Positions 49,138 to 57,133 of a stretch of 64,000 bases of DNA are shown piece after piece. The stretch covers positions 1 to 64,000 of the forward strand of contig JAYWHT010000044.1 of the NCBI GenBank assembly GCA_043777595.1, written 5' to 3'. Within the stretch, counting starts at the first letter, position 1, and every line of letters begins with the position of its first letter. The notes beneath the pieces were generated by a model, which saw only the letters and a list, made by a program, of their open reading frames with translations, ran no database searches and was not told where the DNA came from. This stretch comes from JAYVJH01 sp043777595. GTDB lineage: Bacteria; Bacteroidota; Bacteroidia; Cytophagales; Spirosomataceae. The translations under genes were made by a program, and so were the position numbers.

Positions 49138-50859
49138 TTAAAACCCTGCCGAGTGGCCATCTTTTCGGCTTTCAGATGCGCCATGATATACCTTGTTTTT
49201 GGTGTCGTACATAATGGCTTGGTAGCCGCCATAGCCGCCCAGCCCAAAGCCTACTTTGTGGCCTTTTCGCATGAGGTCTCTGATGGTTTCGTAGCTGTAG
49301 CCACTTTCGAGTGTTATGTTGCCACTGTCTTCCATGCGCTCGCCAGTGGGTTCTGAGCTGCCCTGATGGTCTATGCGTGGGGCATCACCTGCTTCTTGGG
49401 GGTTCATACCAAAGTCAATCATGTTCATCACTATCTGGGCATGGCCCAATGGCTGAAAGCTACCGCCCATTACCCCAAAACTCATAAACGGCTGGCCATC
49501 TTTGGTAATAAAAGCTGGAATGATGGTATGAAAAGGCCGTTTGTGAGGTGCATAAGTGTTGTTTTGACCCTCAATTAAACTATATAATTCGCCACGGTCT
49601 TGAAACTGAAACCCCAGCCCATCGGCACACATACCCGACCCGAATCCACGATAATTGCTCTGAATCAACGACACCATATTGCCCTCACCGTCGGCTATGG
49701 TCAAATATATCGTGTCGCCATCTTTTAGAGCTGGGCTGCCTGCATCGATTTTTGATAATGCTCTATTTGGGTTAATCAACTTGCGCCGCTCGGTAGCATA
49801 TTCTTTTGAAATCAACGACTTGACAGGAATTTTAGCAAACTCGGGGTCGGCATAATATTTGGCACGGTCTTCAAAAACTAATTTTTTGGCCTCTACAAAC
49901 AAATGAATATGCTCGGCACTACCCCAAGCTATTTTTGAAAAATCGTAGCCTTCCAGTATATTCAACATCTGCAAAACTGCAATACCTTGCCCATTTGGCG
50001 GCAGTTCCCAGACATCATAACCACGATAATTGGTCGAAACAGGGTCAATCCATGTTGAGGTATGGTCGGTAAGGTCTTTGGCGGTCAGAAACCCTCCTAC
50101 TTTCTTAAAAAACACATCTATCGTTTGGGCAATTTCACCTTTGTAAAACGCATCACGGCCACCTTTTGCTATTTTTTCGAGGGTATTGGCCAATGCAGGA
50201 TTCTTAAATATTTCGCCACGCTTAGGTGCAGCCCCATTGGGTGCATATACTTCTTTGATGTTGGGGTATTTGCCAAACCGAGCCACCATACCAGCCCAGC
50301 CGCCAGCGGCTTCGTCATGCACGGGGTAGCCTTCACGGGCATACTTAATGGCGTGGCTCAGGATTTTGTCCATGGGTGTTTTACCAAATTTTTTGTGTAG
50401 TTCAAACCAGCCATCTACACAGCCAGGTACGCTCACGGGTAGTGGGCCGTCGGCGGGTATGTGTGTGAGGCCACGTTTTTTGAGTTCGTCCAACGTCAGG
50501 CTATATGGTGAGCGGCCTGAGGCGTTGAGGCCGTAGAGTTTTTTGGTTTTTGCGTCCCAGACAATGGCAAACAAATCGCCCCCTATACCGTTTACGTGTG
50601 GCTCTACTACTCCTTCCATGGCATTGGCCGCTATGGCTGCATCAATGGCATTACCACCTGCTCTCAGTACGTCAATAGCCGCTTGTGTGCTGAGTGGGTG
50701 CGAGGTGCAGGCCATACCGTTTTGTGCCATCACCACCGACCGTGTAGCGAACGCCCGACCTGATAGGCGGTCTTGGGAATGTAGAATACAGAATGTAGAG
50801 TGTAGAATGATAGCTACACAACAGGTAATCAATTTAGAGATATTGAATAATGAGCGCAT
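49138..50859 (-). CDS. ggt: Gamma-glutamyltransferase family protein
   Basis: Start chosen at the ATG at 50859 (573 residues, MRSLFNISKLITCCVAIILH); the frame can be read further upstream but adds no sensible signal. The precursor has the N-terminal GGT region (VMAQNGMACTSHPLSTQAA, NAIDAAIAANAMEGVVEPHV), then the self-cleavage and nucleophile Thr in DGDTIYLTIADGEGN. QSNYRGFGSGM and GVMGGSFQPLGHAQI complete the small subunit. The signal region includes HSTFCILHS, encoded by word-like repeat DNA. Probably a periplasmic enzyme in glutathione or gamma-glutamyl peptide turnover. Confidence 0.88.
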   Translation of the reverse strand: MRSLFNISKLITCCVAIILHSTFCILHSQDRLSGRAFATRSVVMAQNGMACTSHPLSTQAAIDVLRAGGNAIDAAIAANAMEGVVEPHVNGIGGDLFAIVWDAKTKKLYGLNASGRSPYSLTLDELKKRGLTHIPADGPLPVSVPGCVDGWFELHKKFGKTPMDKILSHAIKYAREGYPVHDEAAGGWAGMVARFGKYPNIKEVYAPNGAAPKRGEIFKNPALANTLEKIAKGGRDAFYKGEIAQTIDVFFKKVGGFLTAKDLTDHTSTWIDPVSTNYRGYDVWELPPNGQGIAVLQMLNILEGYDFSKIAWGSAEHIHLFVEAKKLVFEDRAKYYADPEFAKIPVKSLISKEYATERRKLINPNRALSKIDAGSPALKDGDTIYLTIADGEGNMVSLIQSNYRGFGSGMCADGLGFQFQDRGELYSLIEGQNNTYAPHKRPFHTIIPAFITKDGQPFMSFGVMGGSFQPLGHAQIVMNMIDFGMNPQEAGDAPRIDHQGSSEPTGERMEDSGNITLESGYSYETIRDLMRKGHKVGFGLGGYGGYQAIMYDTKNKVYHGASESRKDGHSAGF

Positions 50860-50927
50860 TGAGGTAGGTGTTAGGTTTATAAAAATCAGTAAGCACGTAG
50901 CAATATTAACAACACAAATATAAAGCA

Positions 50928-50962
50928 AAAAGCACCTTAGAAACTAATCTAAGGTGCTTTTT
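50928..50962. terminator. Hairpin terminator-like element upstream of ggt
   Basis: AAAAGCACCTTAG (50928-50940) pairs with 50949-50962 around an 8-nt loop, followed by T residues. It lies between ggt and the left end of the mini-island; on the minus strand it could end transcription coming from the island genes. Confidence 0.65.
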
Positions 50963-50990
50963 AAGTCTTCACACAAGGCCAAAAGGCCGC

Positions 50991-51011
50991 TTCGTGACCC
51001 CTAGGGGAATC
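50991..51011. other. att-like duplicate of the tRNA-Glu 3' end (distal)
   Basis: These 21 nt (TTCGTGACCCCTAGGGGAAT plus C) are identical to 52414-52434, which holds the 3' acceptor and T-arm of tRNA-Glu. Such direct repeats mark integration of elements by tyrosine recombinases into tRNA 3' ends. This copy forms the far boundary of a 1.4-kb segment. Confidence 0.72.
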
Positions 51012-51066
51012 CAAAACTATGTCGTAAAATATTGATAATCAGTTGGTTAAAAAAATATTTTTAACC

Positions 51067-51092
51067 AACATACTACAAAACGTGCTATTTTT
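51067..51092 (+). repeat. Left 26-bp inverted repeat of the mini-island
   Basis: AACATACTACAAAACGTGCT followed by ATTTTT is exactly complementary to 52328-52353. It lies 55 nt inside the att-like direct repeat. A related copy lies at 51168-51190. Confidence 0.8.
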
Positions 51093-51167
51093 TTGAACTA
51101 ATGAAAATGCAGAAAAAATATAACTATTTGATTATTAAATAGTTATACTAAATAGTACGCTCTTAAA

Positions 51168-51190
51168 AACGTACTACAAAACGTACTATT
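51168..51190 (+). repeat. Third copy of the island site
   Basis: AACGTACTACAAAACGTACT plus ATT differs from the left inverted repeat at two positions and lies 101 nt from it in the same direction. The arrangement (two direct sites at one end and one inverted at the other) is like recombinase arm-type sites, or TA operator sites. Confidence 0.68.
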
Positions 51191-51230
51191 AAAATGCCTC
51201 ATTCATAAATTTGTTCTCCTTCTCACAACT

Positions 51231-51623
51231 TCAAAAGCTAATTAGCCGTAAATCTTCGATTTGCTTGAAATGCTTTGTATTAAAAGTAGCCAGCGGATAG
51301 TTGTATTGCATGGCAGTAGCTCCAATAAAAATGTCTGGTACTTCGATTAGTCTATTTTTTGTTTTGAGGCTCTTATAAATGCCAACCGCTATTTTACGAG
51401 TTTCACTATCAAACGGCAAAATCGTTATATTCTCAAAAAAGTCCTCCCAAAATATATTTTGTTCGTCTGTGCTACCAACATATATTTCATACTCTGTAAT
51501 GACTGACACTACAAAAGAATCGTAGTTTTTTGAGAGTTTATAAAGTACAGAGTTTTCTTTTCGCTTTTTTCTAAAAAAGTCAATCAGTATAGACGTATCT
51601 AAACAAATTACAGAACTCTCCAT
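51231..51623 (-). CDS. VapC-like PIN-domain toxin
   Basis: The 130-residue protein begins with the PIN motif CLDTSILIDFFRKKR (first Asp about D9), has TEYEIYVGS with the conserved Glu, and VPDIFIGATAMQYNYPLATF, then NTKHFKQI. This is the VapC arrangement of about four acidic residues. Its start overlaps the antitoxin stop by 16 nt. It is carried by the tRNA-Glu mini-island. Confidence 0.87.
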   Translation of the reverse strand: MESSVICLDTSILIDFFRKKRKENSVLYKLSKNYDSFVVSVITEYEIYVGSTDEQNIFWEDFFENITILPFDSETRKIAVGIYKSLKTKNRLIEVPDIFIGATAMQYNYPLATFNTKHFKQIEDLRLISF

Positions 51624-51844
51624 TTACTGAAATGTTTACGGGTTTCCAAAAACACTTTATACTGTTCGTCTGTCATGGTAGGTGCAGACAATAGCTTTTT
51701 TTGGAACGCACTCCGCTCCGTTGCTAATTTTGGTTTTTCTAATAATTTTTCAGTATCAAAAAGCAATTTTTGTATTTGACTTTCGGGTAGCTGTTTCACA
51801 ATGTCAAGTACTTGATTGTACCCTATTTTCAATCGTAATTCCAT
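51608..51844 (-). CDS. Predicted antitoxin of the island PIN toxin
   Basis: The 78-residue protein (MELRLKIGYNQVLDIVKQLP) is helical and has repeated Leu/Lys-rich segments. It matches the small partners found before Bacteroidota PIN toxins (QLPESQIQKLLFDTEKLL). It overlaps the toxin gene. DNA-binding domain type not recognised. Confidence 0.72.
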   Translation of the reverse strand: MELRLKIGYNQVLDIVKQLPESQIQKLLFDTEKLLEKPKLATERSAFQKKLLSAPTMTDEQYKVFLETRKHFSKWRVL

Positions 51845-51864
51845 GATTTGTGTTTTGTTATGTT

Positions 51865-52101
51865 TTAGAACTCTGTCAAGTTTTCGGATAGCCTTAAAAA
51901 ATCTCTGATATGAAAAACCTCATCACAGTCAAAGATATTGAGAGCCTTACCGTTATTGATAATAGTAAAGTTATTTCGTTGCGACAATGATAGTTTTTCG
52001 ATAGATGGAAAGTTAGTAAGCGGCACGACCAACGTTCTGCCGTCCCGCAAATGAAGTTCAATTTTACCCGTTACAAACACCACTTTTTTGATGCGTGGCA
52101 C
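51865..52101 (-). CDS. DUF2442 family protein
   Basis: The 78-residue protein has the DUF2442 pattern: LHLRDGRTLVVPLTNFPSIE, LSLSQRNNFTIINNGKALNI and DCDEVFHIRDFL. It lies 20 nt upstream of the antitoxin on the same strand within the mini-island. DUF2442 proteins are often next to DUF4160 or toxin-antitoxin genes; no DUF4160 gene is present here. Confidence 0.8.
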   Translation of the reverse strand: MPRIKKVVFVTGKIELHLRDGRTLVVPLTNFPSIEKLSLSQRNNFTIINNGKALNIFDCDEVFHIRDFLRLSENLTEF

Positions 52102-52327
52102 AGTCGTTTTGTAGCCTTGTATTGTGTTTGGTGTTTGTAACTATTTAGGCACTAAATTAAGAACAAAAGCTATATTATCTGAAAATAATCGAAATATTAT
52201 TTTTTCATTAAAGTTGAGTCGAAAAAATTGACAACATTTTATTCTGTTTTATGCTTATTTGTAGAATAAAATTCTAAAATAGTTCTATTTTCAAACTATA
52301 ATGCTCCTTTGGTATCTGAGTGATAAC

Positions 52328-52353
52328 AAAAATAGCACGTTTTGTAGTATGTT
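52328..52353 (-). repeat. Right 26-bp inverted repeat of the mini-island
   Basis: Exact complement of 51067-51092, in opposite orientation, 61 nt inside the tRNA-side direct repeat. The two define a segment of 1287 bp with the PIN/antitoxin/DUF2442 genes. The gap 52102-52327 between DUF2442 and this repeat is AT-rich, with nothing recognised. Confidence 0.8.
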
Positions 52354-52371
52354 TTGGTCATCTAAAAAACA

Positions 52372-52406
52372 AAAAACCCACTCTACATTAAATAGAGCGG
52401 GTTTTT
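52372..52406 (-). terminator. Terminator downstream of tRNA-Glu
   Basis: On the minus strand AAAAACCCGCTCTA pairs with TAGAGTGGGTTTTT around a 7-nt loop and continues into T residues. It begins 12 nt after the tRNA 3' end and lies inside the island, between the att repeat and the right inverted repeat. Confidence 0.75.
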
Positions 52407-52413
52407 ACGCACT

Positions 52414-52434
52414 TTCGTGACCCCTAGGGGAATC
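52414..52434. other. att-like repeat at the tRNA-Glu 3' end (proximal)
   Basis: The 21-nt direct repeat partner of 50991-51011. It overlaps the tRNA 3' end, covering the acceptor strand, discriminator base and part of the T arm, so the tRNA stays intact after integration. Confidence 0.72.
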
Positions 52435-52489
52435 GAACCCCTGTTTAATCCGTGAAAGGGACTTGTCCTAACCGCTAGACGAAGGGGCC
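52418..52489 (-). tRNA. tRNA-Glu (anticodon TTC)
   Basis: On the minus strand the 72-nt sequence begins GGCCCCTTCGTCTAGCGGTT and folds as a cloverleaf. The 7-bp acceptor stem GGCCCCT/AGGGGTC has one G-T pair. The anticodon stem AGTCC/GGATT carries loop CTTTCAC with anticodon TTC, and the T arm is CAGGGGTTCGATTCCCCTAG-like. CCA is not encoded. Its 3' end is duplicated at 50991. Confidence 0.97.
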
Positions 52490-52529
52490 GACTGGTCCTA
52501 CATTTCGTTTGCTGTTACAAATCGTGGTG

Positions 52530-52560
52530 CAAAAGTACGAGTATTTTTTTTCAAAACAAA
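52530..52560 (-). promoter_or_regulatory. Bacteroidota-type promoter of tRNA-Glu
   Basis: On the minus strand TTTG (52560-52557), 19 nt, then TACTTTTG (52537-52530) fits TTTG-N19-TAnnTTTG exactly. Transcription would start about 35 nt before the mature tRNA 5' end. Confidence 0.62.
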
Positions 52561-52576
52561 TTTCAAAACCATTTTT

Positions 52577-53653
52577 TCATAAAACTATTCCAAATCTTTT
52601 GCTCAACTCCTCCAAACTCTCAACAACTGGCTCTAACAGCTCAATACCCGACACTGTTCTTAGTTGCTCCATCGCTCGCTCGGGGTCGCCCGGGATTAGT
52701 ACTCGCTGGCCTTCTACGGCACGGGCGTTTCTGAAAGTCCGTATCCAGTTATCCATATCGTTCTTAAAATCTTGTGCTGGTCTGAAACCGTCAATGCTCA
52801 TGGCTCCAAAAAAATGTCCTGTACCCTTACCGACCAACTGCGCCGAGGCGTTCATAAAACCAGCCGTGGCAAAGGGCGGCACCCATGGCCCATAATTTGC
52901 ACCTGACAATACCCCCGAGAATATATCGACAATAGCCCCCAGCCCGTAGCCTTTGTGGCTGCCATGCTCACGGTCAGAGCCAAGGGGCAGTAGGCCTCCA
53001 CCGTTTTTGATGGCATTTGAGTCGGTCGTAACATTGCCGTTGGCATCTTGCGCCCAACCTGTTGGTGCTGGTTGGTTTTTGCGTTGCAATATTTCGAGTT
53101 TGCCATAAGCTACGGCCGTACTGGCAAAATCGGCTACGAAGGGTGGTTCTTCGTGGGCTGGTACTGCTACGGCTATTGGGTTGGTGCCAAGCAGATTGTC
53201 TAACGAAAAAGTGGGGGCTACGAGTGGTGCGGCGTTGGTCATGGCCATTCCTATCATGTCGTGTGGTAGGGCGAGCATGGCGTGGTAGCCCGCAATGCCA
53301 AAATGGTTTGAGTTCTGAACCGAAATCCAGCCAGAGCCTACATTTTTAGCTTTTTCGATAGCAATCGCCATTGTTTTGGGACCAACTACTAAGCCTACGC
53401 CACGGTCGCCATCGACAACGGCAGTACTTGGTGTTTGGTGAACGATTTTTATGTCAGGCGTTGGGTTGAGCCGTCCATTGTCAAAAAGCCGCACATAGCC
53501 AGCCAGTCGAGCTATGCCGTGAGAGTCCACGCCCCGTAAGTCGGCACTTATCAATACATTGGCAGCCAGTTGTGCATCAGATTCAGAAAAACCGATACTT
53601 AGAAAAATATTTTCAGTAAATTTGCGTAACGCCGCCGCTTGAAAAATAGCCAT
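52577..53653 (-). CDS. LDH2/malate-type NAD(P)-dependent dehydrogenase (Ldh_2 family)
   Basis: The 358-residue protein belongs to the LDH2/MDH2 family (malate, ureidoglycolate, 2,3-diketogulonate reductases): SADLRGVDSHGIARLAGYV with the catalytic Ser-His, VQNSNHFGIAGYHAML, GTNPIAVAVPA, and GSHKGYGLGAIVDIFSG. No lipid or signal segment, so cytosolic. It is monocistronic, with the tRNA gene behind it. Together with nearby sugar-acid-type genes (lactonase, class II aldolase) it may act on a sugar-derived hydroxy acid; that is inference. Confidence 0.9.
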   Translation of the reverse strand: MAIFQAAALRKFTENIFLSIGFSESDAQLAANVLISADLRGVDSHGIARLAGYVRLFDNGRLNPTPDIKIVHQTPSTAVVDGDRGVGLVVGPKTMAIAIEKAKNVGSGWISVQNSNHFGIAGYHAMLALPHDMIGMAMTNAAPLVAPTFSLDNLLGTNPIAVAVPAHEEPPFVADFASTAVAYGKLEILQRKNQPAPTGWAQDANGNVTTDSNAIKNGGGLLPLGSDREHGSHKGYGLGAIVDIFSGVLSGANYGPWVPPFATAGFMNASAQLVGKGTGHFFGAMSIDGFRPAQDFKNDMDNWIRTFRNARAVEGQRVLIPGDPERAMEQLRTVSGIELLEPVVESLEELSKRFGIVL

Positions 53654-53842
53654 AAGCAGTGAATAACGAAAAATGAATAGTGAACAACTTTGTAACTATT
53701 TAATAATCAAATATTTGAAAATAAGTCGAGTGCCGTTTGTTTCTAAAAAAATCGCTTAAAAAATTTGGTAAAATAGACCAGACACAAAGTTACTGATTTT
53801 TAAAATCACTCAATCACTAATCTAAAAATCACTTAATAAACC

Positions 53843-54682
53843 ATGCGAATTGACTCCCACCAACATTTTTGGATTTATGACCCACAACGCCATGATTGGA
53901 TTACGAACAACATGGACGTGATAAGACAAAACTTTTTGCCCGATGATATACTGCCCATTCTCAAACTCAACAACATAGCTGGTTGTGTAGCCGTTCAGAC
54001 TGACCAAACGGAGGCCGAAACTGTGTTTTTGCTGGCTCTGGCCGACAAATATGAGTCTGTCATCAAAGCCGTAGTAGGTTGGACAGACCTGACGGCCAAT
54101 GATTTGTACGATAAATTAGAGTTTTTTTCGCAGTACGAAACCCTCAAAGGATTTAGGCACATTGCCCAGACCGAAGCCAAAGACTTTTTAGCCCAACCCA
54201 ATATCATCATGGGCGTGCGGCAGTTGGCGGCCTTTGATTTTACGTTCGACCTTTTGATTGAACCTCCACAACTCAAAGCCGCTTTGCAGTTGGTCAGAGC
54301 TTGCCCCGATGTCAAATTTGTGATTGATCATTTGGCCAAACCCTACATCAGAGAGCAAAAACTCAATACATGGTCTAACTATATGAAACAACTGTCTGAA
54401 AACCCAAATGTGTACTGTAAAATTTCGGGTATGGTAACAGAATCTGACTGGCTGAACTGGAGGAAAGAGCAATTCTATCCATACTTAGATGTAGTTTTTG
54501 AAACCTTTGGCACAGACCGATTGCTGTTTGGGTCTGACTGGCCTGTATGTTTGGTCGCTGCCGAGTACGAACAGGTAATTGGGGCAGTCGAAAACTACAT
54601 GGATTTGGTCGGGTTTTCGGAAACAGACAAAGCAAAAGTATTTGGACAAAATGCAATGAATTTTTATGGAATAGACAGATAA
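53843..54682 (+). CDS. L-fuconolactonase-like amidohydrolase
   Basis: The 279-residue protein is in the amidohydrolase_2 (PF04909-type) family, with RIDSHQHFWIYDPQRHDWIT near the N-terminus (metal-binding HxH), KGFRHIAQTEA, VIDHLAKPYI, NVYCKISGM and LFGSDWPVCLV with the catalytic Asp. This pattern fits L-fuconolactone or related sugar lactone hydrolases. It precedes a secreted hydrolase gene. A role in deoxy-sugar or uronate catabolism is likely, but the exact lactone is not known. Confidence 0.85.
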   Translation: MRIDSHQHFWIYDPQRHDWITNNMDVIRQNFLPDDILPILKLNNIAGCVAVQTDQTEAETVFLLALADKYESVIKAVVGWTDLTANDLYDKLEFFSQYETLKGFRHIAQTEAKDFLAQPNIIMGVRQLAAFDFTFDLLIEPPQLKAALQLVRACPDVKFVIDHLAKPYIREQKLNTWSNYMKQLSENPNVYCKISGMVTESDWLNWRKEQFYPYLDVVFETFGTDRLLFGSDWPVCLVAAEYEQVIGAVENYMDLVGFSETDKAKVFGQNAMNFYGIDR

Positions 54683-54741
54683 AATCCTTTGAGATTTGAC
54701 AACTTTTTCAAAGAATCAAACAAACAATAAACCCAAAACCA

Positions 54742-56049
54742 ATGAAACAACCCCCTTTTAAACTGACATTATCTGCAATGATTGTGGCCTTTCAGTTTGT
54801 TTTTGTCAATAGTTTATTTGCCCAAGAGCCGTTTGTGTATGGCGATGCCTTGCCAGATGCCCCCGAACTGGCTGCCCGTGGCGAGTACAAGGTTGGCGTT
54901 CGTACCATTAACTTTGTAAATAAAAACCAGACAAACGTACTCAAATCAAAAGCGGGTATTGACCCAACTTACGACCGACCGCTGACAGTCGAAGTTTGGT
55001 ATCCTGCCAGTTTATTGACCGATACAAAACAAACAATAGTCTATAACGAAGTGATGGGAATGGCCAACGATGCCAAACGGCCATTGATTCCGTTTACGTT
55101 CGTGGGTAGGGCTGTGCGAGATGCCGCTCCCAAAACAACCGATGGAGCGTTTCCTCTTGTTATTGTGTCGCATGGTTATGTGGGTTCGAGATTTTTGATG
55201 ACTTATTTGACCGAAAACTTGGCCTCGAAGGGCTATATCGTGGTGGCCATTGACCATACCGAATCTACATTTAGAGATGCAGCCCCGTTTCCGAGTACGC
55301 TACTCAATCGGTCGAAAGACGTGATTTTTGTACTCAATCAAATGGCTGAATTGAATAAATCTAAAAATATCAATTTGTTGTCTGGACTGATTGATACTGA
55401 CAATACAGCACTCATTGGCTACTCGATGGGTGGTTATGGCGTGCTGAATGTAGCGGGGGCGGGTTATAGTGAGCAGGCAGGCAAGTTTTTTAGTACCATC
55501 ACAGGCGGTAGCAAAGCACTCGACACTCGGCTTAATAACAATGCCGACTACAAGGCCAGTTTCGATGCCCGCATCAAGGCCGTAGTTGCTTTTGCACCTT
55601 GGGGCATGGAGCGGAGCGTGTGGGACGCTGAGGGTTTGAAAGGGCTAAAAGTACCTACGTTTTTTGTGGCAGGTAGCCAAGACGATATTTCGGGCTACGA
55701 AAAAGGCATCAAGGCCATTTATACAGGTGCTACAAATGCCAATCGGTATTTGCTTACCTACCAAAATGCCCGTCATAACATTGCCCCCAATCCACCACCC
55801 GTAGAATCGCTTAAACCTGGGCTACATTTTGACGAATATTACAGATATGCCGAACCATCGTGGAACGAACGCCGCATCAACAACATCAATCAGCACTTTG
55901 TAACGGCTTTTTTGGGAGTACATTTAAAGAAAAAAGATTTTGGTAAATTTTTAGATTTAACCCCCAATTCCAACGAAAAAACGTGGACGGGCTTCAAACT
56001 GCGTTCTTCGACAGGTTTGGAGTTGTTGCAAGCCACTGCCGAAAAGTAA
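54742..56049 (+). CDS. Secreted alpha/beta hydrolase (dienelactone hydrolase / PAF-acetylhydrolase-like)
   Basis: The 435-residue protein has a signal peptide (ends VNSLFAQ) and an alpha/beta hydrolase fold: RPLTVEVWYPASLLTD, FPLVIVSHGYVGSRFLMTYL (oxyanion His-Gly), nucleophile GYSMGGYG (about 228), an acid region VAGSQDDISGYEKG, and His in NARHNIAPNPPP. It is periplasmic or extracellular. The substrate is probably an ester; the sequence does not define it. Confidence 0.82.
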   Translation: MKQPPFKLTLSAMIVAFQFVFVNSLFAQEPFVYGDALPDAPELAARGEYKVGVRTINFVNKNQTNVLKSKAGIDPTYDRPLTVEVWYPASLLTDTKQTIVYNEVMGMANDAKRPLIPFTFVGRAVRDAAPKTTDGAFPLVIVSHGYVGSRFLMTYLTENLASKGYIVVAIDHTESTFRDAAPFPSTLLNRSKDVIFVLNQMAELNKSKNINLLSGLIDTDNTALIGYSMGGYGVLNVAGAGYSEQAGKFFSTITGGSKALDTRLNNNADYKASFDARIKAVVAFAPWGMERSVWDAEGLKGLKVPTFFVAGSQDDISGYEKGIKAIYTGATNANRYLLTYQNARHNIAPNPPPVESLKPGLHFDEYYRYAEPSWNERRINNINQHFVTAFLGVHLKKKDFGKFLDLTPNSNEKTWTGFKLRSSTGLELLQATAEK

Positions 56050-56105
56050 GATTTAGTATATATTTAGCGAAGTCATCGCTACTACCTTCTCTCTTCTATT
56101 AACAA

Positions 56106-56840
56106 ATGAAAGCAATGATTTTTGCGGCGGGGCTTGGCACTCGCCTTCGGCCCCTGACCGACGACCGCCCCAAAGCGTTGGTAGAGGTAGGTGGCGTGTC
56201 GCTTCTGGAAATTAACATCAGGCGATTGGTCTATTTTGGGGTCAATGAAATTGTAATTAACACCCATCATTTTGCCGAAAAAATAGAATCGTTTTTGAAG
56301 TCTAACAATAATTTTGGAATCAGAATAGCGCTATCGCACGAAGCCGAAAAACCACTCGAAACGGGCGGTGGATTGAAAAAAGCAGCTTGGTTTTTTGATG
56401 ACGGCCAGCCGTTTTTGGTCTGTAATGCCGATATTTTATGTAACATTGACCTGCTAAAATTATATACAACTCACTGTAAGTCAGATGCTCTGGCTACTTA
56501 CGCCGTTCAGCAACGAGACACTAATCGCTATATGCTACACGATGCAGGCCTGCGGCTTTGTGGCTGGGCCAATGTCAAAACTAAGGCCATCAAAATAGCC
56601 AGACCAGCAGCCGAGTTGCAGATGTATTCGTTTAGTTGTTTTCATGTCGTTAGTCCCCAAATTTTTGAAACGGCACCAGAAATAGATTATTTTTCGATGA
56701 TAGACTGGTACTTGGCCATTGCCGATAGCCACAAAATAATGGGCGTGCGGCACGATGCTGACGTATGGTGTGATGTAGGAAAAATCGAGACACTGCCCGA
56801 AGCCGAAGCCATAGCCAGACAGTTACTATTGCAAAACTAA
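56106..56840 (+). CDS. murU: MurU-like N-acetylmuramate-1-phosphate uridylyltransferase (sugar nucleotidyltransferase)
   Basis: The 244-residue protein starts with the nucleotidyltransferase signature MIFAAGLGTRLRPLTDDRPK and has PLETGGGLKKA and VCNADILCNIDLL (metal-binding Asp). The motif DVWCDVGKIETL is near the C-terminus. Size and motifs fit MurU of the AmgK/MurU peptidoglycan-recycling shunt, which makes UDP-MurNAc from MurNAc-1-P. The AmgK-like kinase of that shunt is encoded at 28049, fused to a RapZ domain. Its last codons are repeated downstream in a tandem array. A different hexose-1-P specificity cannot be excluded. Confidence 0.82.
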   Translation: MKAMIFAAGLGTRLRPLTDDRPKALVEVGGVSLLEINIRRLVYFGVNEIVINTHHFAEKIESFLKSNNNFGIRIALSHEAEKPLETGGGLKKAAWFFDDGQPFLVCNADILCNIDLLKLYTTHCKSDALATYAVQQRDTNRYMLHDAGLRLCGWANVKTKAIKIARPAAELQMYSFSCFHVVSPQIFETAPEIDYFSMIDWYLAIADSHKIMGVRHDADVWCDVGKIETLPEAEAIARQLLLQN

Positions 56841-57120
56841 CTGCTATTCGTTGGACAGTCGGGTGGAAACACCCGACTGCACGGTGAAGCCAGACAGTTA
56901 CTATTGCAAAACTAACTGCTATTCGTTGGACAGTCGGGTGGAAACACCCGACTGCACGGTGAAGCCAGACAGTTGCTATTGCAAAACTAACTAGTATTCG
57001 TTGGACAGTCGGGTAGAAACACCCGACTGCACGGTAAACTAACTGCTATTCGTTGGACAGTCGGGTAGAAACACCCGACTGCACGGTAACCAACAAAGGC
57101 GCAACACCCGACTGCACGGT
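56814..57120. repeat. Tandem array containing duplicated murU 3' end and a hairpin
   Basis: Three units of 75 bp (starting 56814, 56889 and 56964) and two shortened ones (57036-57087, 57088-57120) lie head to tail. Each full unit holds the last codons of murU (GCCAGACAGTTACTATTGCA and AAACTAA) plus TCGTTGGACAGTCGGGTG and a hairpin ACAGTCGGGTG-GAAA-CACCCGACTGC, ending GCACGGT. Some units use TAGAAA in place of TGGAAA. The last short unit carries ACCAACAAAGGCGCAA from the composite-repeat family. Confidence 0.88.
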
Positions 57121-57133
57121 AACTGATAACTGG

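Noticed and set aside
56814..57120. Possible CRISPR array (regularly spaced repeats)
   Set aside because: The units are contiguous 75-bp tandem copies of the murU end and a hairpin, with no unique spacers, and no cas gene is present.
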